Below, one piece after another: positions 1-10,692 of a stretch of DNA of 64,000 bases; within the stretch, counting starts at the first letter, position 1; the number at the start of each line of letters is the position of its first letter. This stretch comes from Patagioenas fasciata (lineage: Eukaryota; Chordata; Aves; Columbiformes; Columbidae). The stretch lies in assembly GCF_037038585.1 (NCBI RefSeq), contig NC_092521.1:72158898-72222897 (forward strand), given 5' to 3'. Below the pieces are notes generated by a model that was not told the origin of the DNA, did no database searches, and saw only the letters and a list, made by a program, of their open reading frames with translations. The position numbers were made by a program, and so were the translations under genes.

Positions 1-780
1 TTTCATAACTACCTTTATCTATGTATGAGATGCAAAATATGATAACAAATCTTAGAACAAGCTATTACAGTTAAGTTAGTATTGATCGCAAGGAGTGAAA
101 TTGCTGTATTACATGTTGTAAAACTTATTCATACCCCACAAAAATATTACATTAAAAGTATAATAAATTACAATCCTTTAATCACTTGGCAAATGATTTG
201 ACTCTTTCTGTTCAATTTATAGTATCATTTCAGTAGCACCTGCTTCATAAAATGTGCATATTACTGATACTACTCTGATGGCTTTTATGGGAACATTATT
301 GGCATAATTTATGCAATTGCTCTTTTTAACTAATAATTCTTTTAATTTTTTATTCTCTTTCCCAGATAGGTCCACTTTTACTTTTTAAAAATCTTTTACG
401 TTATCTTATAGTATTTCTACTCTTATTCACCGTCACTTGTCGAGCTAATGATGCATCTTTTCTTCAATTAACTTAATCTTTCATTAGAAAAAAAATCACA
501 GTTTTAATATTTCTACTACTTGCCTTAAATATAAATCTCCAAATATAAGTTTATGAAATATGAGATTCTCTGAGATTACCCTTCTGTTTCTGCTTTATGG
601 TACTACATCTTCTATTTTTAATTAAGTTTTTACTGAATTTCCCATTGAAGAGTAACAAACAAATCATAATCTGTGAATTATACATGAGCTAAAACATTCT
701 GAATTAGTCTAATGGAAAAAGAGTTCATACTTATTCAATATATATTTTTATCCTGAAGTTTATAGATAGAATCTTGGCCT
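1..780. other. AT-rich unique DNA, no gene seen
   Basis: This stretch is AT-rich with many stops in all frames. I see no recognisable repeat, exon-like frame or RNA gene. It is ordinary intergenic or intronic sequence as far as can be read by eye. Confidence 0.6.
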
Positions 781-838
781 AAAAAAAAAAAAAACAACAC
801 AAAACCAAACCAAAAAAAAAAAAACCCACAACAAAAAA
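781..838. repeat. A-rich low-complexity tract
   Basis: Two A homopolymers are joined by AAC and AAACC units. The reverse-strand frame here (Phe/Trp/Gly rich) is an artefact of the tract and not a protein. The tract could be the remnant poly(A) tail of a retroposed sequence on the plus strand, but no body can be recognised upstream. Confidence 0.85.
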
Positions 839-3800
839 CTCTTCCACAGTGTGTGTTTATAATCTTGATCTCTCCTTCATATTCTGAGGTGTCAAGAGAT
901 AGGGCGATGTGATATATGTAGAGCTGCATTCAGATTTGGTCATGGCCTTCTAGAATAACTTCAGCTACATGAATACCATAAAACCAGTTGAAATAAGATC
1001 ATGCCAAAATTCATGGACCAAATACCAGACCTAGAATGAACTCAAATATGGCAGGAGAGTACAAGATACTCTCCTGATCACTCAGGTTGCTCTTAAGAAA
1101 AATAATATAAAGTATATCATATTTGGGGTGAAAATGGTATTTGTTTTAAATTATTTTAATTGTTTGCAAGATAAATGAACTATATATATAATCTTAAATA
1201 ATGCAACTTATTTAAATCACATTATAATATCCTTTTTTTCTTTCTCCTTCAAATTTTTCCTTGGAGGTGAGGTAGAGGACAGAGAAAAAGGAAAAAATGT
1301 GGTCAAGACATCATATTCTCACTATAATCCTTATGTCAAAACACCTCTTGAGAAATAATTATTTAAAAACCTGAAGTGCATGACATGCACAAAAAGGGAT
1401 TCCTTTTTATAAACCTGCCCTACTCAGATCCCCCAAAAGTCAAAGAGAAAGAAATAAGTTCTGTTGTCCTACCAGCGAGGCTTGATTTGGCCTGTCTACA
1501 AGACAACCAACAAAACCCCAGTAATACCTATTTTTGAGCAATGTAGGACCTAAACGGAGAAACTCTTCCTTCTTATGCTGCTAAGAAACAATGATTGCTA
1601 CTGGAAATAGGGATTTTCAACTGAAGTAAAACCCAAAAGTGCTCTCATTGTTATGAAAGGGAGAGACTTCTTGAAAATAAGGACACGATAGCATTCCTTA
1701 CCAAGAAATTAGAAATGCAATTTTGCGAATGTGTAATTTTTGAAAAAATTACACCTATATTGATACACTGCCATTATTTAGTGTGATGGAGTTATACAGA
1801 GGTGTGAGAAAGATATTTTGGCCTATGTAATTATTTTTGTTGACACCACCTAATGATATTTTTTGCTATAATCATATGAATACCTCAGGAGTAGTAATAC
1901 TCTTTGTGTTGACACACAGTTCTGTGACTGTGTTTAATAAAACAAAAGGAAAGAAGAAAACAAAACAAGTAATTACATCATACAAAGTAGGCAGCCAAGC
2001 TGGAGTAATTTAATATTTTGATTAATCACAGGAAACATGCAGCATATACCTTATATGCTTAGTCTAGTTGTGGGGGAGAAATTAAAGGAAATTTGAGGTT
2101 CAGTAAAGGATATGGCTTTTACCATTTAGTAATTTAAAAAAAATATAATAACAGTTCAAGTGATTCAGCAAAATAAGATATGCATATATTAAGAAAAAAT
2201 CAGGTAACTATGGTAATATACTCATAAGTCCATGTAGTACTAAAACCAGGAGAAAGTTCTGATTTTAAGTATACTGTGAACGTAAGCAACTATAGTACTA
2301 GCTCTCGTCACGTATTTGAAGATGTTCACATGGATAAAGAGTTATCCAAAGGACACTGATGGGTGTAAACTATACTATATTACAGTGATATTCTAGACTG
2401 ACAGTGCTTTAGACACGTTTTACTAAAATCTCCATAATAATATAATGCAGATATTCAATTACTTTCCTCTCAAGATCAATACACAAGTACCATATATTGT
2501 GGAATATGATAAAATGAAATATGATTACACTTGTATAGAAAGAAGGAGCTACCCCTAGCAGGCAGAACAAGTATTAAAAACGAGAGATGACAAAGGAATA
2601 GCAAGAGACAACTCTGAACAAGTTGTTCCCATCCCAAGTTCTGAACCAGAGATCAGCATTTGTTCTATCAAAAAATAAATGCTCTTTTCCCTCTTCTTTG
2701 ATAGAAACAATAGTATCCAAGACAACACAGAAAGTATGTGCATTAACATGGCCACAATTTAACAGTTTAGCACATTTGGGAAGTTATCTAGAATATGTCT
2801 CCCAGTGTTAGTTAACCTTATTTTCATGATCAGCAGTATGTATCACTCTAACTGCTTTTCAATCTGTACTGAGGGATTAATTGTTTGCACAAAGCACTGT
2901 CTGTTTTTTCTGTACTGGACTGTCCATATATGCTAATAACCAGGTATAAAATAGAGCTATCCACAAGTGCTGGTTCTTCTCTCATAGTTTCACTGACATT
3001 AGTGAATTTAGAGTGGTTTTGATTTATAAGCATGCAATGAGAAAAGAACTGAGAATATACTTCCTTATAACAAATTCTCAATAAGATGGGTTATTGTTTC
3101 GTGTCTTTTCTTCTTTTTCCTCCTGTGAGCTATGCAGGTGACAAAATTTGGAAACAGAACTGTCAGATGAGAATGGGAGTCTTTGGAGTATCTTCCCTAG
3201 TAAAAGATAATTTAGATGACAACAGATCATAGAAAATGCAAGACTATGCATCCCAGTTAAGACATAGTAAAGACACACAATCAAACATGGCTCAGTTTTC
3301 AGTGCAAAGAATACGTGTCAAAGATCAAGTTTTTATTATTTTTTTTTCAGGATTGTTTAAACCCTCTTTTGACACTGCAGGACCTGTCAAGCAAAGCTAA
3401 ATATTGAAAGTATGCCAGATTTGACATTTTCAAAGGTGAACAGGTAGACCTTTACACTACAGATAGCTCTCTGAGACTCTCACCTCTGTTACTGCAGACT
3501 GCAGTGTCAGTTCTGACAGCAGTTTTGATGGTGGGTGAGTGATGACAACCGATGATGACAGACTATAGTAGGGATGGAAATTCAGCTGAGTCCTGCAACA
3601 TTAGCACATGACTCAAGTAACTCAAATGTCTCAGATTTATGTACTATGACTACCAAAAAACAGTTCTGTGATTTGAGTTTTTGAATTATGTGCTAGGTGG
3701 GAGCTTGATACTTTAAATGCTGTTTCCCCAGAAAAGTATCTAACGTGAATACTGTTTCAAATATTAAGAAAGATAATACAGTAAATGAGCAAACACAATA

Positions 3801-3912
3801 CTTTTTTTTTTTTTTCCCCTCTTCGTTACACTAAATTACATTACAAAGGGCTTTTCCTGCTCCTTTGCATTTTCCTGGCTATTGATCCAGAACAGAACAT
3901 GATAGAAGGTTT
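839..3912. other. AT-rich unique DNA, no gene seen
   Basis: About 3 kb of unique-looking AT-rich sequence. The overlapping frames at 2555-3284 on both strands are short (62-77 codons), lack splice context and resemble no protein I know. Short T runs occur near 3340 and 3802. Nothing else could be supported. Confidence 0.55.
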
Positions 3913-4000
3913 GGGCCTGACCCTCCCTCAGTATAAATCAGCAGAGTCCCATTGTCTCCATTAGCATTACACTGATTTACAGGGTTGATGATCAGACTCT
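3913..4000. repeat. Imperfect palindrome, possibly an ancient dispersed repeat
   Basis: The left arm (GGGCCTGA.. at 3913, TATAAATCAGCAGAG at 3932) pairs imperfectly with the right arm (ACACTGATTTAC at 3970, GATGATCAGACTCT at 3987). The centre is CCATTG/CTCCATT near 3949-3962. The layout resembles a dispersed palindrome I associate with sauropsid genomes, in which arms reading like CCTCAGCTGGTGTAAATC flank CCATTGACTTCAATGG. That assignment is from memory and the copy is diverged. The inverted symmetry itself is visible directly. Confidence 0.45.
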
Positions 4001-7000
4001 TCTTCCTAGGAGAGGACTAGCACAGCTTTGTAGAATTTTACAGGGAGACTTTAAAGCAGAAGGAGCCATCACTTTGAATTTACTTTGAACTAAGGTTTTC
4101 TTCTATCTCTAATACTAGATAATTGTCTTACAGAGTTTACTATATGTGTTTCAGTGACACACTTGAAGTCTCCTACGTGAAAATTATCCTCATAAAGACC
4201 TGATGTTCCTGATCAGACAATGCAGAGAAAATGAGCAGTAATATCACAAAGAGGTAAGAATTCAGCTATATTTTGTTCTGAAGCTTTAGCAAATCTCTAT
4301 GGAACAGACTCAGAATGATTTTTTTGTAGTCATTTTTTGTGATTTCTAATGAGTGAATGAAATTGATAAATAGTAAAAATTAGGGTGCTTTTTTTTCTTT
4401 TTTTTTAACACGAGTCCTACTTTCTAGATGTGAGTTGATGTCTTATAGAAACTTTTTTTTTTTTTTAGGTGCCTATTGGTGATTCATTCTTTCAATTAGA
4501 TGCCAAGTAAAATTTGTAACTTCAGTACAATTGGTTTTTACCTGGTTACTGTAGCTTGCTCCTTCCAGTTGGTTGTTGTAGTACTCTTAAGATTGAATTA
4601 TTTTCTTTGTTGATATTAATCAGGAACATTTATAACATTGTAGTTATCATTTAAACTATTTTTCTAGAATTTTCACTTACAAACAAGCAAAATTTGCTTA
4701 ATCAAAGCTTTTAACTATACAAAACTTCGTATTCCAGCTGTATTAATTACTAGTCCTTTTAAAAGAACTTGCAAAACAAGAGAAGAAAATCATGGGGTTG
4801 TATTTTCTTTCACTCTAAAGAAGTGAAAGGTTTAAATTGTTTACGTAACTAAAAGTCACTGAATTAAATATCAGTCAATATCACATGATTCTATCTTGAA
4901 TGTTCATCTCTAGAAATTTCCAGGTAGTATCAGAAAAAAAATGGCTTTCCATCTTACCTATACAAGCAGCTTTGTCATACTAGCATGGTTTGTCTCTTAG
5001 CCTAGAAGCCACTAAAAATAAATGTAACCTGTTGGAGTAGCTAGGAAGTGATAGTAACTAATCTAATATTTCTAGGAATGTGACTTGACTTCAGTCTAAT
5101 ATCTGGTACAGAAAATTTAACAGCAAGATAAGATGAAAATGGGAAAGGCTGGGGGGGGAGGGGAAGGAATAGGGAGGACGGACACTCAAAAAGAATTAAA
5201 ACCAAGCATCTTCACTGTTGGGAAGACATCACAGACTTGGTATCTGCAGCTGATGTTTATCCAACTCAGGTTCCAAGTCAAGAATTCAGTCTAAGTGGAA
5301 ATGAAATAACGGGCTGTTCTGCTCAGGGTCTGGATTGCATGCTGAGCTCAAGGCCCATTATTGGTTCAAATCAAACTGAATAAACTTACAGATTGTCCTT
5401 TGGGATTCAGAGATGTGTCAGCATTTTTGCCTGTATTTCATATTGCCATACATGAACTGCACAAAGAGCAGATAGCTTTCTAAAAAAGGAGGGAGATGGA
5501 GGTTCTGCAATGTTTCTGGTGTTAAAATCTTATTCAACTTTTATATGCACAATTCCAAATAGGAATATAACCCCACAGAAAGAAAAAAAAGTACCCTTTT
5601 TGTAGAGTGCCCATTGATTATTCTTGCAAATTTTAGGTGAGGAAAATTCATGTAATAAGGAAAAAAGAGCGATCACCCTTAAAACTAAATTAAGCAGAAA
5701 CTATTTGTTCCTTAATCACAGATATTTGTTCTATGTAAAATGTCATATCTCCAGTATGATACTAGGCCAATTTTTTATGAAAGCAAAACATAATATATAT
5801 TCTTGTTTAATGCTCTCTGGCCATAACCCAGCTTGTGGCTGCATATATATCATATAGATATGTCACTCTGTTTACCATATTGAACGAGAAAAAACAGGTA
5901 AATTGATCACACTAGATTTGAATTGTATGCAGCATGAGCTATTTCCTTACAGCCCAGCACTTAAATATGCTTAGGTGAGACATTTGATTCACTGCTGGAT
6001 TGAAATAGGTTTGTGTGATTTTTAGACTTCTTTGCTGCTCTTCAAAACATATATCAAGACAATTCTTCTGAACAAAGTGATTTACTATGTAGCTTATCTC
6101 TGTATTTTGCTGAGAACAGCACGTGAGAAAACTTCCATCTCCCGTTGATAGCAGAGAGGCTACATTTCGTACTGATGAAGAGTTGAGGTGCTTTCCATTT
6201 GTCCATTGCTCACCAGAGGCATTCTCCATCCTGCTTGTACTGCAAAATGGAGGACTATGTAGAAACAGCTCAGGAAATAATCTCTGGAATTAGCAAGGCC
6301 ATACAAAAGTGGAGGGAGTAGTGTTTTGGTCCCTGTAGCAGCGTATCTGCCTGGACCTCTGCTTTAATGTAAGCCATCTGCTGAGGGCCAAGGTTGTGCT
6401 GAAATAGCCACAGTGCTTCTGCTTCTGGAGCAGGTGTGACCTCAGCGTTCCTTAAAGTTTCTGCACTGCTTTCTGTTTTGTGGTGTAATACTGCCCAAAT
6501 ATTAACTCTTTTTTATTATAATGCAGACAATGTAGTGACTGCTCCATGTATTAGTAAATAAACCGCTTTATTTATACATATGTCATTACATGTGAAAGTA
6601 ATGAGCAATATAGAAAAAGACTTTTGAACAGCTAAATGTACCTTAATTTTGACCATGAAAATATTTCCTTTTTAATGGCACATAAAAATTTACATTCAAA
6701 AGCAGTTTTATTCATAAATACTTACAATTTTAAATTTTACAAAAACATTTGTTCTTCTGTGTTTATTTTATCCCTTCATGTACAGTGCTATTTAAATCAG
6801 GACTTTTTCCCCAGCTTCCTCATTAGTAAAGATCCAATTTCAAAAAATTTTCAACCTGTTCTAGTCATCAGAGTTGCAGAGAGAAATGGCCTTGGCATAA
6901 GGTAAACATAATCACTGCTGATAACAGTAATAAATATAACTACAAAAGTGATGAGATTCAAGTCTGAAGTTTCTAGAGGAAGGGCGATAGCAGTGGGCGA

Positions 7001-7145
7001 TAGCCCATTTTCCCTCCTGCTGACATTCTTTATTGAGAGAGGATGGCTGTGTATTGCTTGTTCTGTTTGTGAACTGGCCCCCACCGTTCAGCAGGACGGA
7101 GCAAAAATAGGAAGAGCAGGAGTGAGAAAGCTTGTGGGTTGAAAT
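4001..7145. other. AT-rich unique DNA with short homopolymers
   Basis: This is unique-looking DNA with T runs near 4390-4465 and a short G run near 5151. A 96-codon minus-strand frame at 5939-6229 has no recognisable domain. Around 6300-6470 composition is slightly more GC, but no frame stays open. At 6982-7004 the 10-mer GGGCGATAGC occurs twice, 13 bases apart, a minor local duplication. Confidence 0.5.
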
Positions 7146-7250
7146 AAAGATATGGAAATCACTTGGCAATTATTTCCATAGACAGAACAAACTCAATCTG
7201 AGGAAATTTGCCAATTAGCATAAATATTTAATTACTGATTAGGATATTGG
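7146..7250. promoter_or_regulatory. Candidate conserved non-coding patch (NFI/homeobox-like motifs)
   Basis: TTGGC at 7163-7167 and GCCAA at 7210-7214 are NFI-like half sites in inverted order, embedded in longer imperfect arms (TTGGCAATTATTTCC versus GGAAATTTGCCAATT). CCAATTAG and TTAATTAC homeobox-type cores follow. Such density can arise by chance in AT-rich DNA. I infer a possible enhancer only from motif clustering, so confidence is low. Confidence 0.2.
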
Positions 7251-7252
7251 GG

Positions 7253-7299
7253 AAAAAAAACAAAACAAAACAAACAAAAACACCAAAACATTAAAAAAA
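7253..7299. repeat. (CAAAA)n-like low-complexity tract
   Basis: An A run is followed by CAAAA, CAAAC and CAAAAA units, then CACC and further A runs. It is low-complexity sequence, not coding. Confidence 0.85.
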
Positions 7300-7572
7300 C
7301 CTATTCCCATACTGAGGCTTAGTCTTATTCTGAGTGCCTTTCCTCCCTTTTAATTATCACCACAGGTTGGAACAGGCTGTGTGTGGCACACGGCAGACCC
7401 TGACCTTTTCTGATGGATGTCATCTCTGCAGACCCCACAGCCCAACCCTTGCTACCAAAACTTTGCTGCTTACACGTGATACATGCTGAGTTCTACTGGT
7501 GCTCCTTGAGAGTGTGATAATTATTGTCAAAAGTGCTTTACAGTAATCACTTTATTAAGCTGGTGTTTTGCC

Positions 7573-7669
7573 TTGTTTGTTTGTTTGTTTGTTTGTGGTT
7601 TTTGTTTTGTTTTGGATTTTTTTTGTTTTTGTTCTTTGTTTGGTTTGGGTTTTTTGTTTGTTTGTTCTC
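7573..7669. repeat. (GTTT)n / T-rich low-complexity tract
   Basis: Several exact TTTG units pass into irregular GTTTT, GGTTT and T-run segments. The two plus-strand frames across it (Phe/Cys/Val rich) are translation artefacts of the repeat. Confidence 0.9.
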
Positions 7670-8059
7670 TTTTTCAGTTTCATCACGCTTTATCATACTT
7701 TAATTGTGCTGGATCATTACTTACAAAATGGAATTTTATACCTTGGTCTCAGAAAATAGAGAGTCCATATGACATGTCAAAGAAGAAAGCTTTGTGATTT
7801 GTAGGAATAAATTGTTTCACTCCCTCTATCTCTTTTTTTGCCTGTCTCTCTATATTTCTTCTCTCAACTGTTTTTTTCAGGTTTCTTGCCTTCAAAAGGC
7901 AAGATAGTCTTCCAGCCTTGACATGAGGCTAGCTACTTTCCCCTCTTGCACCTTATATCACTTTCTAGTTGGCTCATGAAAGTGGAAGCTTCACCCTAGC
8001 TCAGAGTAGCATTTATTCTGAAGGTACAGCATTGGTGATGCTATACCGCAGTGTATTTC

Positions 8060-8337
8060 GCAGAATCACAGAACAGTTGGGGTTATAAGGGACTTCTGGA
8101 GATCATCTAGTCCAACCCACCTGCTAAAGCAGGTTCACCAACAGAAGGTTGCATATGAATGCGTACACGTGGGTTTTGGATGTCTCCAGAGAAGGAGACT
8201 CCACAGCCTCTCTGGGCAGCCTGTTCCAGTGCTTTGTCATTCTGTTCTCCCTCAGCCTTCTCCTCTCCAGGCTGAACAGACCCAGCTCTTTCAGTCTTTT
8301 CTCATAAAAAGGTGCTCTTGTTCCCTAATCATCTTTT
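8060..8337 (-). mobile_element. CR1 LINE 3' end, minus strand
   Basis: Read on the minus strand, this is the last ~280 bases of a CR1 element. It holds the segment encoding a KRLKELGLFSLE-like stretch, the region around AACAGGCTGCCCAGAGAGG, the tail segment TTGGACTAGATGATCTCCAGA and the terminal GTTCTGTGATTCTG. Its 5' limit abuts a plus-strand CR1 at about 8338-8341. It may be the 3' part of the same minus-strand element seen at 9320-10405, interrupted by the plus-strand copy, or a separate insertion. The body is non-autonomous and carries no intact frame. Confidence 0.95.
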
Positions 8338-8340
8338 CTG

Positions 8341-8853
8341 CAGGGATCCATCTTAGGGCCAGCACTCTTCGATGTCTTTATAAGTGACTTAGACTCAGGA
8401 CTTGAGGGATTGCTTAGTAAGTTTTCTGATGATACAAAATTGAGGGGAATTGTTGACACACTCAAGGGCAGAGAGGCCCTGCAGAGGGATCTGGACAAAT
8501 TAGAGAACTGGGCAATCACCAACCGCATGAAATTCAACAAGAGCAAGTGCTGGATTTTGCACCTGGGACATGGCAACCCTGGCTGTACATACAGACTGGG
8601 GCATGAGATGCTGGAAAGCAGCTCCACAGAGAAGGATCTGGGGGTTCTAGTCAACAGCAAGTTGAATACGAGCCAACAGTGCGCCCTGGCAACAAAGAGG
8701 GCCAACTGTGTCCTGGGGTGCATCAAGCACAGCATTGCCAGCCAGGCAAGGGAGGTGATCATCCCACTCTGCTCTGCACTGGTGCGGCCTCACCTGGAGC
8801 ACTCCGTGCAGTTCTGGGTGCCACAATATAAGAAAGATATTAAGCTACTGTAG
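8341..8853 (+). pseudogene. CR1 ORF2 remnant: reverse transcriptase C-terminal part
   Basis: An open frame of about 170 codons starts at the element's truncation point, with no natural start codon. It reads QGSILGPALF, then the RT active-site region as KFSDDTKL at about 8419, where CR1 normally has F/YADD. The change of Ala to Ser in that motif is unusual. After it come the downstream blocks LENWAITNRMKFNKSKC, LGVLVNSKL and VRPHLEHSVQFWVPQ, typical of the CR1 thumb and C-terminal region. The frame stops at TAG 8851-8853. The same frame continues past the stop (MKLVKGLE at 8872, LYEERLKSLGLFGLE), so this is a nonsense mutation in a once longer frame. Not expected to make functional protein. 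Confidence 0.9.
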
Positions 8854-9313
8854 AGTGTCCAGAAAAGGGCTATGAAGTTGGTGAAGGGTTTGGAGAGGAA
8901 GCTGTATGAGGAACGGCTAAAGTCACTTGGTTTGTTCGGCCTGGAAGAGACTAAGAGGAGACCTCACCCCGGTCTGCAGCTTCCTGTCAAGGGGAGGAGG
9001 AAGGGCAGGCGTCACACTCTTCTCTTTAGCAACCGACGACAGAACCTGAGGGAATGGCAAGAAGATGTGCCAGGGGAGGTTTAGGTTGGACATTAGGAAA
9101 AGGTTCTTCACCCAAAGGGTGGTGGAGCACTGGAACAGGCTCCCCAGGGAGGTGTCATGGTCTCAAGCCTGACAGTATTCAAGAAGGGACTGGACAATGC
9201 CCTCAGCCACATGGTGTGAACTGCGGTGTTGCCATATGCAGGGAGAGGAGTTGGACTCGATGGTCCTTGGGGGTACCTTCCAACTCAGGACATTCTATGA
9301 ATCTATGATTCTA
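8341..9313 (+). mobile_element. CR1 LINE, 5'-truncated, plus strand
   Basis: This ~970-base 5'-truncated CR1 starts inside the reverse transcriptase gene at the QGSILGPALF block and runs to a CR1 tail (GGACTCGATGGTCCTTGG, then CATTCTATGAATCTATGATT). It lies between two CR1 pieces of opposite strand. A nonsense codon (TAG, 8851-8853) and frame loss near 8960 show it is dead. CR1 normally truncates at its 5' end by incomplete target-primed reverse transcription, which explains the missing endonuclease and N-terminal RT regions. Confidence 0.96.
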
Positions 9314-9613
9314 AATGAGTTATTCTGTCAGCTTTCCAGGGACGGAGGTGAGGCTGATGGGTCTGTAGTTTACTGTATTGTCCTTGCCCTTTTTGAAGAC
9401 TGGAGTGATGCTGGCTTTCTTTCAGTTCTCAGGCACCTCTCCTGTTTTCCAAGACCTTTCAAAGACGGTGGAGAGTAGCTTAGCAATAACATCTGCCAAC
9501 TTTCTCAGCACTTGTGGGTGCATCTCATTGGGGCGCATGGATTTGTGGATGTCCAGTTTGTCTAAACAATCTCTAACCTGATCCTCTTCAACCAAGGGCA
9601 AGTCTTCCTTTCC

Positions 9614-9826
9614 TCAGACTTCCTCTCCTACCTCCAGGGTCTGGGATTCCTGAGGGCCACCCTTAGCCGTAAAGACAGAAGTGAAGAAGGCATTCAGTAA
9701 CTCTGCTTTCTCTGTATCATCCATCACCAAGGCACCTTCCTCATTCAGCAGCGGACCTACATTTTCCCTAACTTTCCTTTTGCTGCTGATGTACTTGAAG
9801 ACGCTGTTTTTTGTTGTCCTTGACAT
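9614..9826 (-). pseudogene. CR1 ORF2 remnant: linker before reverse transcriptase
   Basis: About 70 codons, with KRKVRENVGPLLNEEGALV followed by KAELLNAFFTSVFT. This is the characteristic linker between endonuclease and RT in CR1-type ORF2 proteins. The frame stops after EVGEEV and the next recognisable part, NYRPISLTSVPGK, lies beyond it in another frame. Dead remnant, not a host gene. Confidence 0.87.
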
Positions 9827-10044
9827 CCCTGATCAGATTTAATTCCAAGCAGAGCTTGGCCTTCCTTACTACATCCCTGCATACTCTAACCTTATATTCC
9901 TCTAAGGTGGGTCTGTCTCTTTTTCCACATTATATAAACATCCTTCTTCCACCTGAGTTTTGTCAGGAGCTCCTTACTCATCCATGCTGGACTCTTACTC
10001 CCTTTACTTGATTTCTTGCTCATGGGGATGCATTAGTCTTGAGC

Positions 10045-10347
10045 TCAGGGGAAGTGATGTTTAAATAATAGCCAGCTCTCTTGCACCCCCCTACTCTCTA
10101 GAGCCCTAACGCATGGGATTCTTCCAAGCAGGGCCTTGAAGAGACCAAAGATCGCCCTGCTGAAATCCATGGTTTTAGTTGTACTTATCCTGCTTCCTCC
10201 ATGCAGGATCCTGAACTCCACCATCACATAGTCACTGCAGCCAAGTCTACCCCCAACCCTTACATCTCTAACCAGTTCTTCTTGGTTCGTTAAGACAAGG
10301 TCCAGCAGCACACCTCTCCTCATTGGCTCCTCCACCATCTGTGTCAA
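10045..10347 (-). pseudogene. CR1 ORF2 remnant: endonuclease C-terminal region
   Basis: An open stretch of about 100 codons includes RGVLLDLVLTNQEELV and GCSDYVMVEFRI. This corresponds to the C-terminal end of the apurinic-like (EEP family) endonuclease domain of CR1 ORF2, where the conserved LDLVLTN and SDH blocks lie. The SDH histidine of active copies reads Tyr here (GCSDYVMVEF), which would disable catalysis in the usual EEP mechanism. The frame is lost after about 10045. It is part of the minus-strand fragment at 9320-10405. Confidence 0.85.
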
Positions 10348-10662
10348 GAGGTTGTCATCAGCTTCCCGGACTGTGCATGCTTAGCTGTGTTGCCCAACAG
10401 CTGTATTGCTGTATTTGGGCTAAATGTGGAAAATTATCTTACTTTAGATCAGTGCCACTAATATTACATTTAAAGAACCTCTACTGCATTTAGTTCAGCT
10501 TCCATGTTTAAAAGGTTTGCTGTCAGTGAGTTTATTCCCTGAAAATAACCCAAGCTCTAAAGAGATTTACACGCTTTTATAACAAGAAACTAGAGATTGG
10601 TATTTCAGCCACAGTCTAATGTAACTTACTTTTCTGTATCAATATATAAATTGTATATGTCT

Positions 10663-10692
10663 ATATATCTATATATTTATATATAGATATAT
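10663..10692. repeat. Perfect AT-rich inverted repeat (13-bp arms)
   Basis: ATATATCTATATA at 10663-10675 is perfectly complementary to TATATAGATATAT at 10680-10692, with a 4-base loop. It sits in a wider TA-rich stretch from about 10640. Most likely a decayed TA microsatellite able to form a cruciform. Confidence 0.8.

Larger units (their letters stand above)
9320..10405 (-). mobile_element. CR1 LINE internal fragment, minus strand
   Basis: Read on the minus strand, this segment runs from the C-terminal part of the CR1 endonuclease (about 10405) through the endonuclease-RT linker to the first RT block, which reads NYRPISLTSVPGKLTE near 9375-9325. It stops abruptly beside the tail of the plus-strand CR1. 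Together with the minus-strand 3' piece at 8060-8337 it could be one older element, opened by the plus-strand insertion and missing the middle of RT. Frames are broken throughout. Confidence 0.93.

Noticed and set aside
735..929. 64-codon minus-strand frame rich in Phe and Trp
   Set aside because: It is created by the A-rich tract at 781-838 read on the other strand.
7568..7797. Two hydrophobic plus-strand frames resembling membrane peptides
   Set aside because: They translate the (GTTT)n tract. Hydrophobic composition follows from the repeat.
8325..8762. 145-codon minus-strand frame
   Set aside because: Antisense of the plus-strand CR1 coding region; the sense strand clearly encodes CR1 ORF2.
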